A stretch of DNA of 64,000 nucleotides from Sipunculus nudus (lineage: Eukaryota; Annelida; Sipuncula; Golfingiida; Sipunculidae): the NCBI GenBank assembly GCA_026874595.1, contig CM049311.1:58178453-58242452 (forward strand), given 5' to 3'. Numbering within the stretch: position 1 is the first letter of the stretch; each line of letters opens with the position of its first letter. Under the pieces are notes generated by a model. The model saw only the letters and a list, made by a program, of their open reading frames with translations, had not been told where the DNA came from and searched no databases. Of this stretch, positions 24,813-38,700 are shown in pieces. Made by a program: the position numbers and the translations under genes.

Positions 24813-24972
24813 CTGTGTGACAGTGCTGTTTACACCTGTGCCAGCCTTGTATCAGCTGCTGTGAGAGTGCTCCTGTCTGATCTGAGTCTGACAGCAACAA
24901 ATGGACAGCCGCCATCTCCACCAGCTGTCCAAGGTCACTGATCGCTACTTCGAGGTGCCTGGTCAGATCAGC
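24813..24972 (-). CDS. MDN1: Midasin exon, start of the visible piece (AAA6 helical insert)
   Basis: The 160-nt exon encodes ADLTRHLEVAISDLGQLVEM, AAVHLLLSDSDQTGALSQQL and IQGWHRCKQHCHT plus one base. It corresponds to the stretch right after the GGFEQ that ends the Walker A half of the module in human midasin (VDLIRPWRRLLEKVEGTV...LISADDAEVVLRAW). The acceptor is TCATTACAG before GCTGAT and the donor is CACACAG followed by GTATGC. It enters in phase 0 and leaves in phase 1, agreeing with 21719-21838. The exon that should carry the P-loop (GxxGxGKTS) and the TTELLGGFEQ-like end was looked for upstream to 64000 and not seen. Confidence 0.85.
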
Positions 24973-25049
24973 CTGTAATGATACAGAAGCTCAGGTTATA
25001 CAAGTCAAAACACTGGTGTTATTCGATACTTTCATCATCAACATCAAAA

Positions 25050-25369
25050 ACATGATCATAATCATTACTATCATCATCATCTTTTCCATTTTCAACTGAG
25101 CAATACTCAAATGATTATGTATTTTGTGACCTTACTGAATCCGTCAGGGTTGGAATAATTATCTATCCTTGGAAAAAAGCCTGCACCCAGGCCTTGACAT
25201 TTTTTACATTTGACATCATCATAATCATCATCAGTATCTTTTCCATTTTCAACTTGCATAATTTAACATATTCATGTCTGAGCAAAATGCATAATGATCA
25301 TGTATTCTGCGACCTTGCTGAACCACTATATGTTTAACAAGGCCTACAGGCCTAATGCGAACCTGTGCA
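25050..25369 (+). repeat. ATC-rich local duplication and shared module
   Basis: Two diverged copies of CATCATC...CTTTTCCATTTTCAACT...GATxATGTATTxTGxGACCTT(A/G)CTGAA lie at about 25070-25140 and 25225-25325. They are followed by the AGGCCTACAGGCCT module (25337-25369) also seen at 13618. The words GCCTGCACCCAGGCCTTGAC at 25179 recur almost exactly at 28543. Confidence 0.55.
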
Positions 25370-25499
25370 TTGGGAAATACCAGGTATAATTCTTCAATAC
25401 TGGACCATTACTTTTCATGTATATGAACAATGCAAGTACTAAACATTTTGAATGAGAAACAATAACACAAACATCACCACTGAAATTCTCGTATGGGTG

Positions 25500-25870
25500 C
25501 ACACAACACAAAAATGATTGTAGCTGGCACCACCAGTTTTGTATACATCAAAGCTATCAGAGATATATACATATGCCCAATTTCAGACTGATATATCAAA
25601 CCCCTCCTGAGAAATAAGCAAGGAAACACTGTGCAAAAATTATTGTAGGTGGCACCACCAGTCTTGTATATGACAAAGCTATTCGATATGTATATATATG
25701 CCCAATTTCAGGCTGATTATATCAAATTCCTCTGTAGAAATAAGGAGGCACATACATTCTGCAAAAGTCATTGTAGGTTGAGACACCTGTCTTGTGAACA
25801 AGAAAGCCATCACAGACAGGCAAATATATCAGGCCAATACATCAGACTTACCTTGAGTTTGATGCATGGG
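25500..25870 (+). repeat. Tandem repeat family F (~127-bp monomers)
   Basis: GGCACCACCAGT landmarks near 25526 and 25651 and a diverged one near 25780 give a period of 125-129 bp. Each unit has ATTGTAGGTGGCACCACCAG, ATGCCCAATTTCAGxCTGAT and CTCCTGAGAAATAAG-like words. It is close to a half-monomer of family A (~140 bp), which suggests common ancestry. Confidence 0.55.
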
Positions 25871-25899
25871 GCTGACCAGGCTTAGTTCAGAAAGGCAGT

Positions 25900-28538
25900 T
25901 GCCCCAAGTGAACTGTGACAAATTGCTAGCTCAGGCTACTGCACTAAGTGAACTCACGACCTGCACCTGGCTAGACTGAGTGAACTTTTGACCTGTACCT
26001 GGCTGCACTGAGTGAACTCTTGACCTGTTGCATAATCTGACACAGTGGGCAGTCTGCCAACGCTATAAATAGAATGCAGCTACTGCACTGAGTGAACTAG
26101 CTAGACTGAGTGAACTCTTGACCTGTTACCTAATCTGATACAGTTGGCAGTCTGCCGAAGCTATAAATAGATCCAGACTGACCTTTGGCCTGTTGCCAAA
26201 TCTGAAATAGTAGCCACATCATTGCATAAGCTCACAGATTGGCTCCACATGCAGCCCTGAGGGGCATGACACCCATGAGGTGATCACATGCTGGCCATGA
26301 GTTGTTCACATGACATCCATGCAGTGATCACATGCCTTGTGCTTGGCTGCACTGACTGAACTCTTTACCTATATCTGGCTGCACTGAATGAACTCTTGAT
26401 CTGTTGCAAAATCTGAAACAGTTGGCAGTTTTTCAACCTATTTAATGATACAGACACAATCTTTGCCTGTTGGTAAATCTTTTTACACATACTGAAAGAC
26501 TATGGCTAAAATGCTTTTTTTTCAAGCTGACATATTCATAAACTTTTTACCAAAAATATCTATAATAATTAAAGATGTAGTTCTTTCATTGCTAAAGGTC
26601 CAATAATTCTGCCAAAAATCATTCATGTAAACTTGAACAAAGGCCACCTATGAATAATTTTTGTGCAATGTCACAGAAGTTATAATTGAAACAACAATTT
26701 TGTAGAAGAACACTATTGCAGTCCTCAGTTTGAAATAGACATAATGATGGCCATAAGACCAACTTAAGCTTTTCACGACTCAACCAAAAATCAACAAACT
26801 CAATCTAATCTTATATGATTAAGAACCATGCCCTAGGATAATTCTGTTGAAAAACTGAACGATTCAACTTGACAGTTTCATCATAAACATTATCAGCTGA
26901 AAGAGGTTAAAATTATGAGGTTTTTGCAAATAAAAACCAGGTCAATGTAGGTGGCAACACAAAATCTGCAACTTCAAATATGAGTCATGTGACCAACATT
27001 TGCACAATACTTGGTAATGCTAGGTTCTGTCATTTCTAAGATTACTATGTCAGTATGCTTACTTGGCCAAATAACTAAGTTCAAATTTGTGTAATTCCAC
27101 TATTTTCATCAAATGCAAACCATTTGAACAAACTTGAGAAGGCTTGCCTCTGGGATAATTTCTGTAAAATATTGAACAATTTGGCTGGACTGTTTACAAG
27201 TAGAAGACTTTTAAAGGTTTTTCAGCCTTTTCCCTATAAAATTTAAGTAAATGCTGATAACAAAAAAAAAAGCTGAATCCCACAACATTTGATATGTGAG
27301 AGATTATTGCATAAAATCTGGGGATGGTAGCTCGTGCTATTCCTGAGAAATTATGGGTTAATATACAGATGACCAATGACCCCAGTTCAAAAAAGGTTGA
27401 GGCAGGTGGCGCCACCAATACCTGAATTTCATATATGACTCATGTGACCAACACTGGCATAAAATTTGGTGATGAAAGCTCCGGCCGTTTCTTGGATTGT
27501 CATTTTGGTATGCTTTTTTAGACAGATGACTAAGTTTAACTTCCTGTAACTCAGCCAAAATTCACCCAAATTTAACCATTTGAACAAACTTGAGAGAGAT
27601 GGTATAAGAGATTATTTCTGTGAAATACTGAACAATTTGGCTTGACAGTTTTGGAGGAGAAGATTTTAAACAATTTTTTAGCTTTTTCTCAATAAAATCT
27701 AAGAAAATGCAGAGTTTTTCAGATGGCTAATTTTTTACATTAAATTTCATGATGCTAGCTCAAGTCGTTGTAAAATATTAAACAAATTAGCCTCAGTTGT
27801 GTCCTTCAAAAATGTTTTGCAGGTTTATAACTCATATAGGAAAATACAGAAAAATGGCTAAGTTAAGCTTCTCATAACTCGGCCAAAAATCACTGAACCA
27901 AAACCATTTGAACAAACTTGAATTATCCACATCTAAGGATAATTAATTTGTGAGATTAAATAATTTGGCCCAGTGGTTTTTGAGAAGAAGATCTTTTTAG
28001 CCACTGAGCTAAAATCAGCTGAAGACCCCCGTACAAAAAAGGCTGATGCAGGTGGCGCCACCAATACCTCAATTTCAGATATGACTCATGTGACAAACAT
28101 TCCCATAAAATTTGGTGATGATAGCTCCAGCAGTTTCTGAGATTGTAATTTTAGTATGCTTTTTTGGACAGATGACTAAGTTTAACTTCTTGTAACTCGG
28201 CCAAAAATCACCAAACTTTAACCATTTGAACAAACTTGAGAGAGATTGTTCCAGGGATCATTTCTGTGAAATATTGGACAATTTGGCTGAACAGTTTCAG
28301 AGAAGAAGATTTTTAAAGGTTTTTAAGATTTTTCCCTATAATATCTAAGAAAACGCAGTTAGCCAAAAAATAAGCAAAATCCGATGGAGTTTTTTAGATG
28401 ACTAATTTTTTGCATTAAATTTTGTAATGCTAACTCTTGCCGTTTTCAAGATAGTATGGGTTAATGTACAGATGACAGACGACGGCCGACGGACGCCGGA
28501 CGACGCCACACCATCGCATAAGCTCACAGGTTCGCTAA
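25900..28538 (+). mobile_element. Tandem-core element, family D copy 2
   Basis: The left part (25950-26450) repeats GAGTGAACTCTTGACCTGT and CAGTxGGCAGTCTGCC(A/G)A with ACGCTATAAATAG. The main part has GCxACCAATACCT-type starts near 26945, 27405 and 28051, giving unequal units of about 460 and 640 bp. Two exact GGTGGCGCCACC palindromes are at 27405 and 28051. The right end is an ACGG tract (28478-28505: GACGACGGCCGACGGACG), CGCATAAGCTCACAGG and CTAA at 28535-28538. Larger than copy 1. No coding capacity. Confidence 0.6.
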
Positions 28539-29043
28539 AAATGCCTGCACCCACGCCTTGACATTTTCCACATTTTACATCATCATCATCTATATGATAA
28601 TCTGCATAAAAAAATCAACATCATTTGATCATCAACAGTAAAAAAATTCTGAACACAATTAGAGTAAAAGAGCTGTGTTAAGCTCACTTATATTGAATAG
28701 TATATGAATAGCCTGCTTCTGTCAAGGTTTCATACTTGGAATTTAAAGTGCAATGGTTACCATATAAAACCTGCGTGTGTAAAACCCTTGGTAAGTCGAA
28801 GCTTTAACGCAAGTCCCTTTAAGCATTTATCAAAATCTGCAATAAATTTCTCAAGTGTAAATATTTTTTATTTATCTTCAATATAATCATCAATGCCATC
28901 ATTGTCTAAATGTAAGCTCAGTAGGATTATCATGATCTCCTGCTGCATGAAGGATAGCAATAAAATCAACATCATACTAAGTAACAAAATAATGATCTAG
29001 CTGTTAACCAATGATTCTCAAAATCTTCAATTATGTCAATTAA

Positions 29044-29998
29044 AACTAGATTTGGTCAGACAATGGTCCTTGGAGGGCCCTGCATTTCTAGTAATGCTGG
29101 ACTAGTTATCTACGAGTAAAAAGTTAGATTTATAGTTATAGAAATGACAAATCACCGATTGTACTCTGGCAGCTAAATTTGATTTTGGACAGGTCTGTAA
29201 TTCAACTGGGATGGAGTTCTCACACGCCAATCATCGCTGTGAATATGAGGAAGATCAAGCATGTTCTTGCTGAGATATTGTGCACGAAAAAAATCACATA
29301 TTTTTCTCTGGTGGCATTATTAGAATTATGACAGGTCTGTAATTTGAGAGGTCTGAAGCCTTCATAGGTACCAGTCAACCCTGTGAATATGAGAAAGATC
29401 AAGCATGTTCTTGTTGAAATATCGCACTTGAAAGAAAATCAGTGATTGCTCAGTGTTGGAATTCTGACAGTTCTGTAATTTGACAGGTCTGAAGCCCTCA
29501 TAGATACCAATGATTCCTGTTAAAATGAGAAAGATATAGCATATTTTTATTGGGATACATGTGCAAAAGATAATCACTGATTGTGCTCTGGTAGCCATAT
29601 TGGAATTCCAACACATCTGTAATTTGATAGGTCTGGAGTCCTCATAGGTACTTATAAATCATCCCTGTGAATTTGTGAAAGATCAAGCATGTTCTTGTTG
29701 AGATATATCACACTAAAATAAAATCACTGATTGCTCTTTGGCCGCCATATTGGAATTCTGACAGGTCTGTATTTCGATAGGTCTGGAGACCTCATAGGTC
29801 CCAATCATCCCAGTGAATTTGAGAAGGAGCAAGCATGTTCTTGTCGAGATATGGCGTGAAACAAAGCATCACTGACGGAAGGACAAACTGACAGGCTGGA
29901 ACCCTCATAGTTACTAATTATCCCTGTGAATATGAGAAAGATCAAGCATGTTCTTGTTGAGATATTGTGCGGCCACACTACAATTCCAACAGGTCTGT
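29044..29998 (+). mobile_element. Tandem-core element, family B copy 2
   Basis: The left end AAACTAGATTTGGTCAGACA matches copy 1 at 12573. AGGTCTG(A/G)AG landmarks at 29349, 29485, 29629 and 29779 give units of 136-150 bp with ATCATCCCTGTGAATxTGxGAAAGATCAAGCATGTTCTTG. A GACGGAAGGAC tract occurs at 29874-29884 but another partial monomer follows it, and the hairpin plus CTAA end is missing. This copy is broken or rearranged at its right side. Confidence 0.6.
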
Positions 29999-30249
29999 AA
30001 GCAGGGCCCTGAAAAATACCTTTACTTCTTTTCCTCCTACCCTGACAAATATATGTCTGGTAGATTAAGACATCATGGTTCAACCTTCTCGGTCTCACCT
30101 GAACACTTCCTTTTTAAAGCCATCACAGGGCTGTCAGAGCTAAATGAACAAAATAAAGAGTAAGTGCATTGGTAAAAAAAAGAGGAGCCTGTTTTTAATA
30201 AAGAATGAAAACAGAATAAAATTAGCAGCTTTCCTGCTGCTTGGTGCTC

Positions 30250-30500
30250 ATTTTGCAAGCACACTGCTAATTTAAATATTTGAAACACTGCTTTCATATT
30301 GTTTCTATACAACTTTCCTGCTGCTCTTATGCTCACTATCAATATGCTCTTCAAAGTAGCTTTACTGCTTTTCTACTTCTCTGACAGCACTATTCATACT
30401 GCTTCCCTGCTGCATCTGTATACTGCTTTCCTACAGCTTTCATCCTGCAAACTGTTTACTTCTTTCATACAGTATTCATACTGTTTCCATACTATTTTAT
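30250..30500 (+). repeat. Degenerate CTGCTTTC-type short tandem repeat
   Basis: Pyrimidine-rich words such as CATACTGCTTTCCTAC, CATACTGTTTCC and CTTTCCTGCTGCT recur every 15-20 bases. The array is strongly decayed and has no clear boundaries. Confidence 0.45.
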
Positions 30501-31079
30501 GGTAAGGGTGGACATCCTCCTGCATGAAGATATGGGCATTTTCCTCATGATGTGACACATGTTGGGCATTATAGTCTATTTCACCATCTGCTGTCCACCT
30601 GTTTTTTGTAGATGATTTACTTAAAAGTTTATATTTTTCAATATTTTCCAAGTAAACAACATATGGAAGTGACAACTTAATATGGCAGTTAAGAATTTTA
30701 CAATAAATCCCCGTTCATGTTTCACAACATTTTTGTCTCTTTATCATGATCTGGCAGATATTGTGTGTCCCTCCATAAGTAGCCATCTTTGTTTTAGCTG
30801 GTTATATTTTTTAGAGTGTTTATATGAGATCATCCAATCAGAAGCTGTCAGTTGAGGCTGTTTTTGCATGTGACCAATGACCTTGACCGCCATAAGTGGG
30901 TCTGATATGTTGTAAAATGTAGACTGATTTCTCATATTTTCAGAAAATTCTGTTACACAAATATGGCATAAGGTAGGAATTTAGTTATCTAGTTGAAAAT
31001 TAGGTTCTGTAATCCTCTCCTCTACACTATAATTGTTTCCCTTGAAATGTACCTAATAAAAATTTTTATAGCAAAAAAC

Positions 31080-31330
31080 AGGTGGACATGAGGGGATGAA
31101 AAAGACTATAGCACACTCAAAAATTGCTAAGCATCCCATTCTTATTCTAACTTAACTGTTATTGCTGGAGAGAAGTAGTATATATATCAAAATTTTCTCA
31201 CTGAAATAAAGATTAAAAAAAAAGAGTGCTGATAAAAAAAGTGTGAAAAAAGAGTAATTAGTGTCATTTTCAGTAAATCCTCAAAAGCGGAGTTAGCCTT
31301 TTTTAAAAAGTGATTTGCCAGGCCTGCATC
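31080..31330 (+). repeat. Interspersed repeat family G, copy 1
   Basis: AAAGAGTG...AAAAAGAGTAATTAG(T/C)GTC(A/T)TTTTCAG(T/G)AAATCCTCAAAA, then AAAAGTGATTTG(C/G)CAGGCCTG, is shared with 62600-62880. The wording around CCTGCATGAAG at 30518 also recurs near 62618, so the full unit may be longer with an insertion. The family is not recognised. Confidence 0.55.
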
Positions 31331-33619
31331 AGAATTGGTACCAATATCATCATAAGAAATAGCAACATACAGAAATCATAACTTATCTAAAGTCTGATGC
31401 CTTTTCCAAGATAACTCCCAAGTTAACTACCAAGATAACTCATGGCAGCCTGATTTGTTTGGTCATGACCAAGTTTGGTTAGAAGAAGTGCACATGTATT
31501 TCTAATTAATATTATTTCACAGATTAAATATGACCAGAGAAGAAAAAAGCAATTAAAATAGATTATCTTGCCCATACTTTTTACCAACAATGATAATGAA
31601 CTGATTCATCTGATCAAAATCCTCTAATACCTCTGTTATGTACTGTGATTTTACTGTGATAAATCTTTACCATGTCGTTATCATATTGATCACTGATGAG
31701 TTTATCAGTAAGTTATCCTTCTACATACATCAGTCATAATGCATATTATACAGAAACAATGAAAATGGGAATAAAAAAATGTAAAACTGTTAATTCCCCT
31801 TTCTCATCATAATTACATGTATGTCAAACGACAATCTGGCAATGGTCTTAAAATTCCATTTTTTTAGATTTTGTTGATACAATTAAGAAGACACCATAAA
31901 TGGTCATCAAATGAAAACAGAGAGTAGTAGGGAGTGAAAGCTTGAAAGGCATAAAATTGTTTAATCATTTGTTATACAGAAGAATAATCAGTAAAGTAAA
32001 ATCATTTATAGCAGTGATAATGAGAAAACAACTATAGCATTTTTGTTCACAGATGACAGTGGCTTAAGATTTGGAGTGTTTATCAAAAAAGGGTGGATTA
32101 ACATAAAATTAAACATGAAAGAGTTGTGGTTGATCACAACACAGAGGAGTAGACAACAGATATGGAGGTGGAGGTACAGTCGGTAGATTTAATTTTCAGG
32201 ATAAGATGCTTATTACATATTGAAATTATCTGTGAATTAGGCAAATTATTAACAATTATGAATGTTGGAGCTTTGATTCATGGCTTTAAGTACTCTCACT
32301 TATCAATAAATGTTAAAACTTGCTGAAAGAGCTTGGTGTTGTATTTTATGTTTCTCTCTGCATCTACAAATATCAATGTGTGTATTGGGTAGAGAGGATA
32401 CTGCATTCCTCTTTCTCAAATATAAAGAATTGTTTTTATTTGATAAACACATATGTTCAATATTGAACACTGGTGAAGCTGAAAAATGAAAGTCTCTAGA
32501 TTACCATGTCCCTACCAACTTAGCCTTATGTGAGGTGACATGATCTACAACACATAATCATCATATCTAGGACTATAGAAGTGTGACTTTTAGATGTCAA
32601 TGGAAAGGTTACTTTTCCTCACGAGTGAACATTTTTCTGAATATTTTACTAATGCTACATATCAACCAGTCATGTACACATTACAAGATGGAGAGAGAGA
32701 TATATATATATGGGCATTATGATGGCACTCTTAACCGAAGAAACATAGAAACAAAAGACTTGACCTGGTTATATTATAATTAATCATTATTATTGCAAAA
32801 CCGGGTAAAATCAAGGTCTAGGCAGTGAAATAAACTGGTTGCATTTAATGAGTAAGGATCATACCATCAGCCGGACTGACATGTACCCAGCATGGCAAAG
32901 TAACTTTTTCATAAAGTAAATAATGGACAAAAGGGTGAATTTCCCAACATTATTATCACCTACAAATTATCATTAAATCTGCTACTTCATGTATTTATGA
33001 TCATATTTACAGTCCTTTGATGTGACTAAGAAAATGCAATTCATGAGAAAAAGACGCTCTGGGTGCACTGATAAACACACTCACAGATGTATTTTTTGTT
33101 TATTTTCCCAATATACATAGAAAGTTGTAATTACTATTATCTGCTGACTTGACATAATGATAATATAATATTGCTGCTAGTAACTGTAAATGTAAATTAG
33201 ATTTGACTTTGTTAAAAGTTCAAGGAGAATTACAGGAAAATGAAAACCTTGATATCATTATCAATTCTGACATCTCATTCCCAGTTATATACTGGAGGTA
33301 ATATATTGATCTCATTTTGTTATTATCCTCCAGACCCAGCTACTTATTGTCAAATGTAATTTCACTTCTTCCCCGTGGAGGCATTAATTGTGTGATCCCC
33401 GCCATCATGGATCCGGGTGCTAGTGAAATGATGCTGCTTGTGCAATTGACTGAATAATTAATTTCAAGAACCATAATTTAATGAAATAAAGCAGAGACTG
33501 CCATAGGGTGTACTACAAGCAGCTGAATTAGCAGGTCAACAGATTGCGCTTCACTCTATAAATTGAAATGATAGAAATTGCAATCAAAATTTTTCTAGTT
33601 GTAATTTTTTAGCTATCTT

Positions 33620-33656
33620 GAGAGAGAGGGAGAGAGACAGACAGACAGACAGACAG
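33620..33656. repeat. (GA)n followed by (GACA)n microsatellite
   Basis: GAGAGAGAGGGAGAGAGACA followed by five GACA units, then diffuse purine-rich sequence to about 33720. Confidence 0.9.
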
Positions 33657-33865
33657 AGATAGAGGAGAAGGAAAAAGAGAAAGAGACAGATAAAAAAAAG
33701 AAAGAGACAGAAGGGAATATAAAGACACACCAAACATCAAATTTTGCCGTCAATTGGTCTCATCTTTAGAAGTTTTAAATCAATGCAAATAATCATCATC
33801 AGATGATTATTATTACAGACACCCATTTTCTTAGGGAAATAACCATAGGATATCTCTATCTCTCT

Positions 33866-34017
<152 letters not shown>

Positions 34018-35742
34018 CATAGATATTATATTATTAAACTGTTTCTTGCAAAAACCTGGCTGACCAAATTCTAGAACAGTAAGTCAGTAGTGAGTGCCTG
34101 ACAATTAAGGGATCGAAGAATAAAGGCTTATGACATACAGAATGTATTATAGTGTTGCTGATCAGACAAACAAAGTTTACAGTCTTACACAACACAACAC
34201 TATCAATCATCAGAAGTTTATGAAGGATCACCCTATGATGTCAGTCACATGATAATTTCAGAGTCACAATGCTGGGACTCTGCTTGGGTCTCACGAGTGA
34301 AGCCATCCATGCCACCACTATGGCCGCATGATCCACAGCCTGGCGGGAAATTAAATAGTTGTCCTCTTGAGTGTTCGGTTCGCATCATCCATGCTACTAG
34401 ATGATTTCCAACTCTCTTAATTAAAAATTCAATTATCTCAAGAATACAGAACAAAAGTTATCAATCTGAAATATGGATTCTACCTCTTTAGTTTAGGAAA
34501 TAATAAATATATTTCATCTAGGTATATCCTGAAGCAAAAGACTGTGAACACAGCCAATTAAATAATCAAAATGACATGACAGCCTAAAAGGTCAAGAGCT
34601 CACATCAGACATTGTCATCAGAATAGAAGTGATTCCTGATAGACCATACGACCATAAGTCATGCTGATCTATAGTCAGAAGAAAGCCCAAGTACCAGCTA
34701 CCAGCATCAGCATGGAGTCTCTGTGAACGGAGGCATTGATCTGACCAGATATTACCCAGCACAACTATCAGGAATACGCAGGTTCAGGCAGTGATCAAAT
34801 TACTCATGAGAAATGAGGGAGCTGCTGATCAAATATCGCTGTGCACACATACCAAATGCAATCCCCTCCAAGACACCTAATCCCATCCCACGATGCCAGC
34901 ACTTGCTACCGTGAAATTCAGTAGTGCAAGCCAAAGACACAGCAGCAATAAGAGGCACCAAGTATAATTATTCTGGGTGCTAGTCATTCATGTAGGGAGT
35001 TTCTCCCGTACAAGGTATCCACTAAACTCAGAATGAACAAATTCTAACGTTCACTTAAACAGAAATGAAGTTATTCAACCGGTCTGGATTTTTTTTTTGG
35101 CTAAAGATTGGACACGTTAGGAGAAAACATGGAGAGGAGACACTGCCGCAAAATTAAGGTAAGAAAATGTAATCTTCTCAAAGGATTAATCAATTATAAA
35201 TTAATTTATTAACATCTCTCCTTGACATTTAACCAGTAATTAGGCAAGATGTAAAAATAAAAGACTGAAATCTGAGCTGAAGTTCTTTTTATTTGATATT
35301 TTATAATTTGATGGTCAAAGAATTCAGATGCTGTATTGAATAATAAATCTTAATACAAGCTCACAAGGTTACATACACCTATGGTAGAGAAGATTTAAGA
35401 TACATATGAACTGTGGTCTCCCTTCATGACTAGCATCTGCCACACAGAGGGTGCCCATTGGAATTTTGTGATTATTCTTTCAAACTAAAACATGATCATA
35501 CAGTTTGACACTGAAGTGGACATGGGACTAAAGGCCTATATAATATGAGTTGAAAAACGTAACAATAAGAATTAGCATTAATATTTTAAAAACCATTTTG
35601 TCCTTCTTGATTAATTTTGGTCTTTGGGCAACATCACTTGGGTAGTAATGATATTATAGAAAATTTATGACACAAAAACAATCAATCAGCAGCTTTTAAA
35701 TGTAGATTTTTGTGTATGTGACTAGTGACCTTGCCTTTCTTT

Positions 35743-35761
35743 GGGGGGGGGGGGGGGGGGG
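35743..35761. repeat. G19 homopolymer
   Basis: A run of 19 G after TTTCTTT, a possible quadruplex-forming site on the plus strand. Confidence 0.9.
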
Positions 35762-38700
35762 TTGTGAAAAATAAACTATTTTCTCATATCTAGAATTCAT
35801 TGCATTTCTAAAACAGTTTGCACAGGTACAGTTCTGTTTAAATCCTTCATTTCAGTTTACTTTTTCATGTTGATCACCAAGTTTATGAATATATTGCAAA
35901 TTTTCAAAGAGAACCTCCACGTTGAACAGATTCCAGAAGCTAAAGTATGCATAAATCTGTGACAAAAAGCAAGAGAGGCTTATTCCTGATTATTAAGATA
36001 GTGGTAAGATATCATCTACATTTAAATCAAATATAACTGTGAGTATAAATTTCAACAATGAACTTTTAATGGGCTGAATACTAAAACAACTTTCCATTTA
36101 TTTGAAATGCAAAAGTACTACCCTGAAACAAGCTTTTGATTACATTCACTAGAATTATCACTGCCAAATGTGGGAGACCAGTACATTCTCGCCTCATTCA
36201 ATCATAGCTAATGTTAAAGGTGAAGAAAACTGAGGCACCAGAACACCAATCACTGTTCAAGATTAATGGTCCAGTTAGTGATACGGCCGGGGTCAGAAAG
36301 CTCGTTTATCACTTCTACAGGTATGCATCCAATTTATTTTGTGTTTCCAATCAATATGTTTTCAGATTTCTATGAATAATATTTCTTAGGTCTCAGAACT
36401 GGGCAGGTCCATTGATAAGCTCTCTCATTTTTTTAACTGCCGGCATTTTATTTTATATTAGGCCTCTGCGGGGCCATTTCCTCCAAAGAATGAGAATTAT
36501 TAAATTGGACTATACATCACAGCTATGTGTGATTTTATAATTTATAGTTTTTATTGATCATGCCAGACCTGAATACCCTGAAGATTAATTTCTGTTGTCC
36601 TGCCTGAAAGTACCCGTGAACAGTCATAAAAAGCATAAAACTTGGAAATTTAAGTAATTTCACCAGGGTTTCTTCTGACTAACTTAACTTGGATCGCTTT
36701 CGTTATTTACAAGAAATTACAAGAGCTGTCACTTGTTCAGTTAAGTTATTGAAAAAGTTTGTCTACCACAAAGCAGCATATATTATTCAACAATCTACAC
36801 AATTTCCATAATGATTGAACATTTTAAAGGAACAATTTTGACATTTCTTTAGTTGACATCTGCTTCAGTCCATTTTGAGTTGCTATACCTGGACCACTAG
36901 TGTTCTTTAGCAAAAGGAGGAAGAAACAAGCAGTCACTATGACACCATTTTATGTCCACCATTTTTTATGAAATATTTTCTCAAAATGGCTTTTTCTTTG
37001 TAGTGGTAAGGGAAAAGGATAGAAATATCTAACAAATACAAGAATATGAAAATAATAAAAAGATCCAATACGTCCTTCATTTTTGATAATTTTTTCAATT
37101 TTGTTATCGATCTATTCTTTTTAGGTGGTGAGAAAAGAGGGTAGATATATCCAAACAATGATAACATTTTCCAAAAGTATATTACAAAAATATTAAATAG
37201 AAAATCCCAGACTTTCTCAAATGTTGTTTACGTGTTTGAAAAAAAATCCCATCATTTTTTTCAATTATTTTACTGATATAATGATCAAATGGAAAAAGAA
37301 AACTTGCAGAACTCAAAACCTATAAACAATAATTGTCTTTGTAGAAATCTCCCTAGTGCAAAACACTGCCCATTCTTAAGTCAAAATTAAGTTCTTGCAA
37401 AAAGGCAAAAGCATTTACATGTGAAAGAAGTGTATGAAAGTAACATTTATTTAAAGAATAAAGTCATTTTTTTTTTAACCATGAACAGTGACAGTACTGT
37501 TAGTTTACAAAGATATCAGCATACAAAGGCAACCTTGAACAAATAAGAAAAGTAGACTTTTGAAAAAAGATTACCATATATTATATACCAAAGAAGCATC
37601 CAAGCTGGTCAAATGATATATTGAAATTTGTATTACTGCAGCCCCAGTATTCCTAGCTCACCAGTTTTAAAGAGAACTTAGAAGCAAAGCAATTCCAGTT
37701 TTAGATAAACACTCTGGTTTGTATGACTCTTTTATAAATATTCAGCTGGACCCCACCATCATGACTTGGCTCGAGGCCTTAGAATCTGCAGTAGAAAAGA
37801 GTATGTATATCCTGTCTTCAATATTTTATACAAAAAGCCAAGACCACAATTGACAGATAAGATCAGAACCAACTGTCTGGCAGGAAAATTAGATGCATAA
37901 AAAAATAGTGATCATTTCCAGACTGAACCACAAATTGTATATTTTCCAAAATACAAACATGACAAAAGGTTTCAACAGAGAAAAAAAATCACAATTTAAC
38001 TGATATTTTTAACCCTCCCTTGTAAGGAAGAAAAGCTTTAGGGTCTGAGTTCATTTTTATACCATCATCTGGTTAACAACATTTCAACAGGTGGAATTCC
38101 TAGTTCCCCCCAGTGCAAAACCATCCATTACAAGTTCTTTTTTTTTCTTCTTTCCTCTGTCTGTGTTTGTGCTAGATTTCAAATACAGCACATTTCCAAA
38201 AACTGATAAGAAAAAGTCAACATATGTAAGATTTCCCTAAAGCAGGCTATACTTGTATTAATTAAATTTTACAAAGACCTGTAGTATTTGGCTGAGATGG
38301 AAGTCAAAGGTATATATTAATTTAGGGAGTATCACATATTAGAGGTTTACTGAATAATTACAACTCCACCATGTGCTGGAGTAACTTATTTTTTGTTTAT
38401 TTGTCTGTTAGCAACTTTACTTTAAAATGTTTAAGATTATGATGAATGGACAGTTAGTGGAACACTCAAGGAACAATCCATTATACATTTTGGAGGCCTT
38501 CTGAATCTCCTTACCTTTGTCAGACAGGGCAATTTCTTTATCCTGGCAACAGTCATAGGTCATTCATGGGTATTAGTGCCACCTTAGTGTTAGACCTGTG
38601 AGCCAACCATAGAGCTGAGTAACTGGACTGTGACAAAAATTTGATGAGAACTGTATACACAGCAAAAGTTGTTTGGGATGATCCTGTTTTTTCTGACTAC

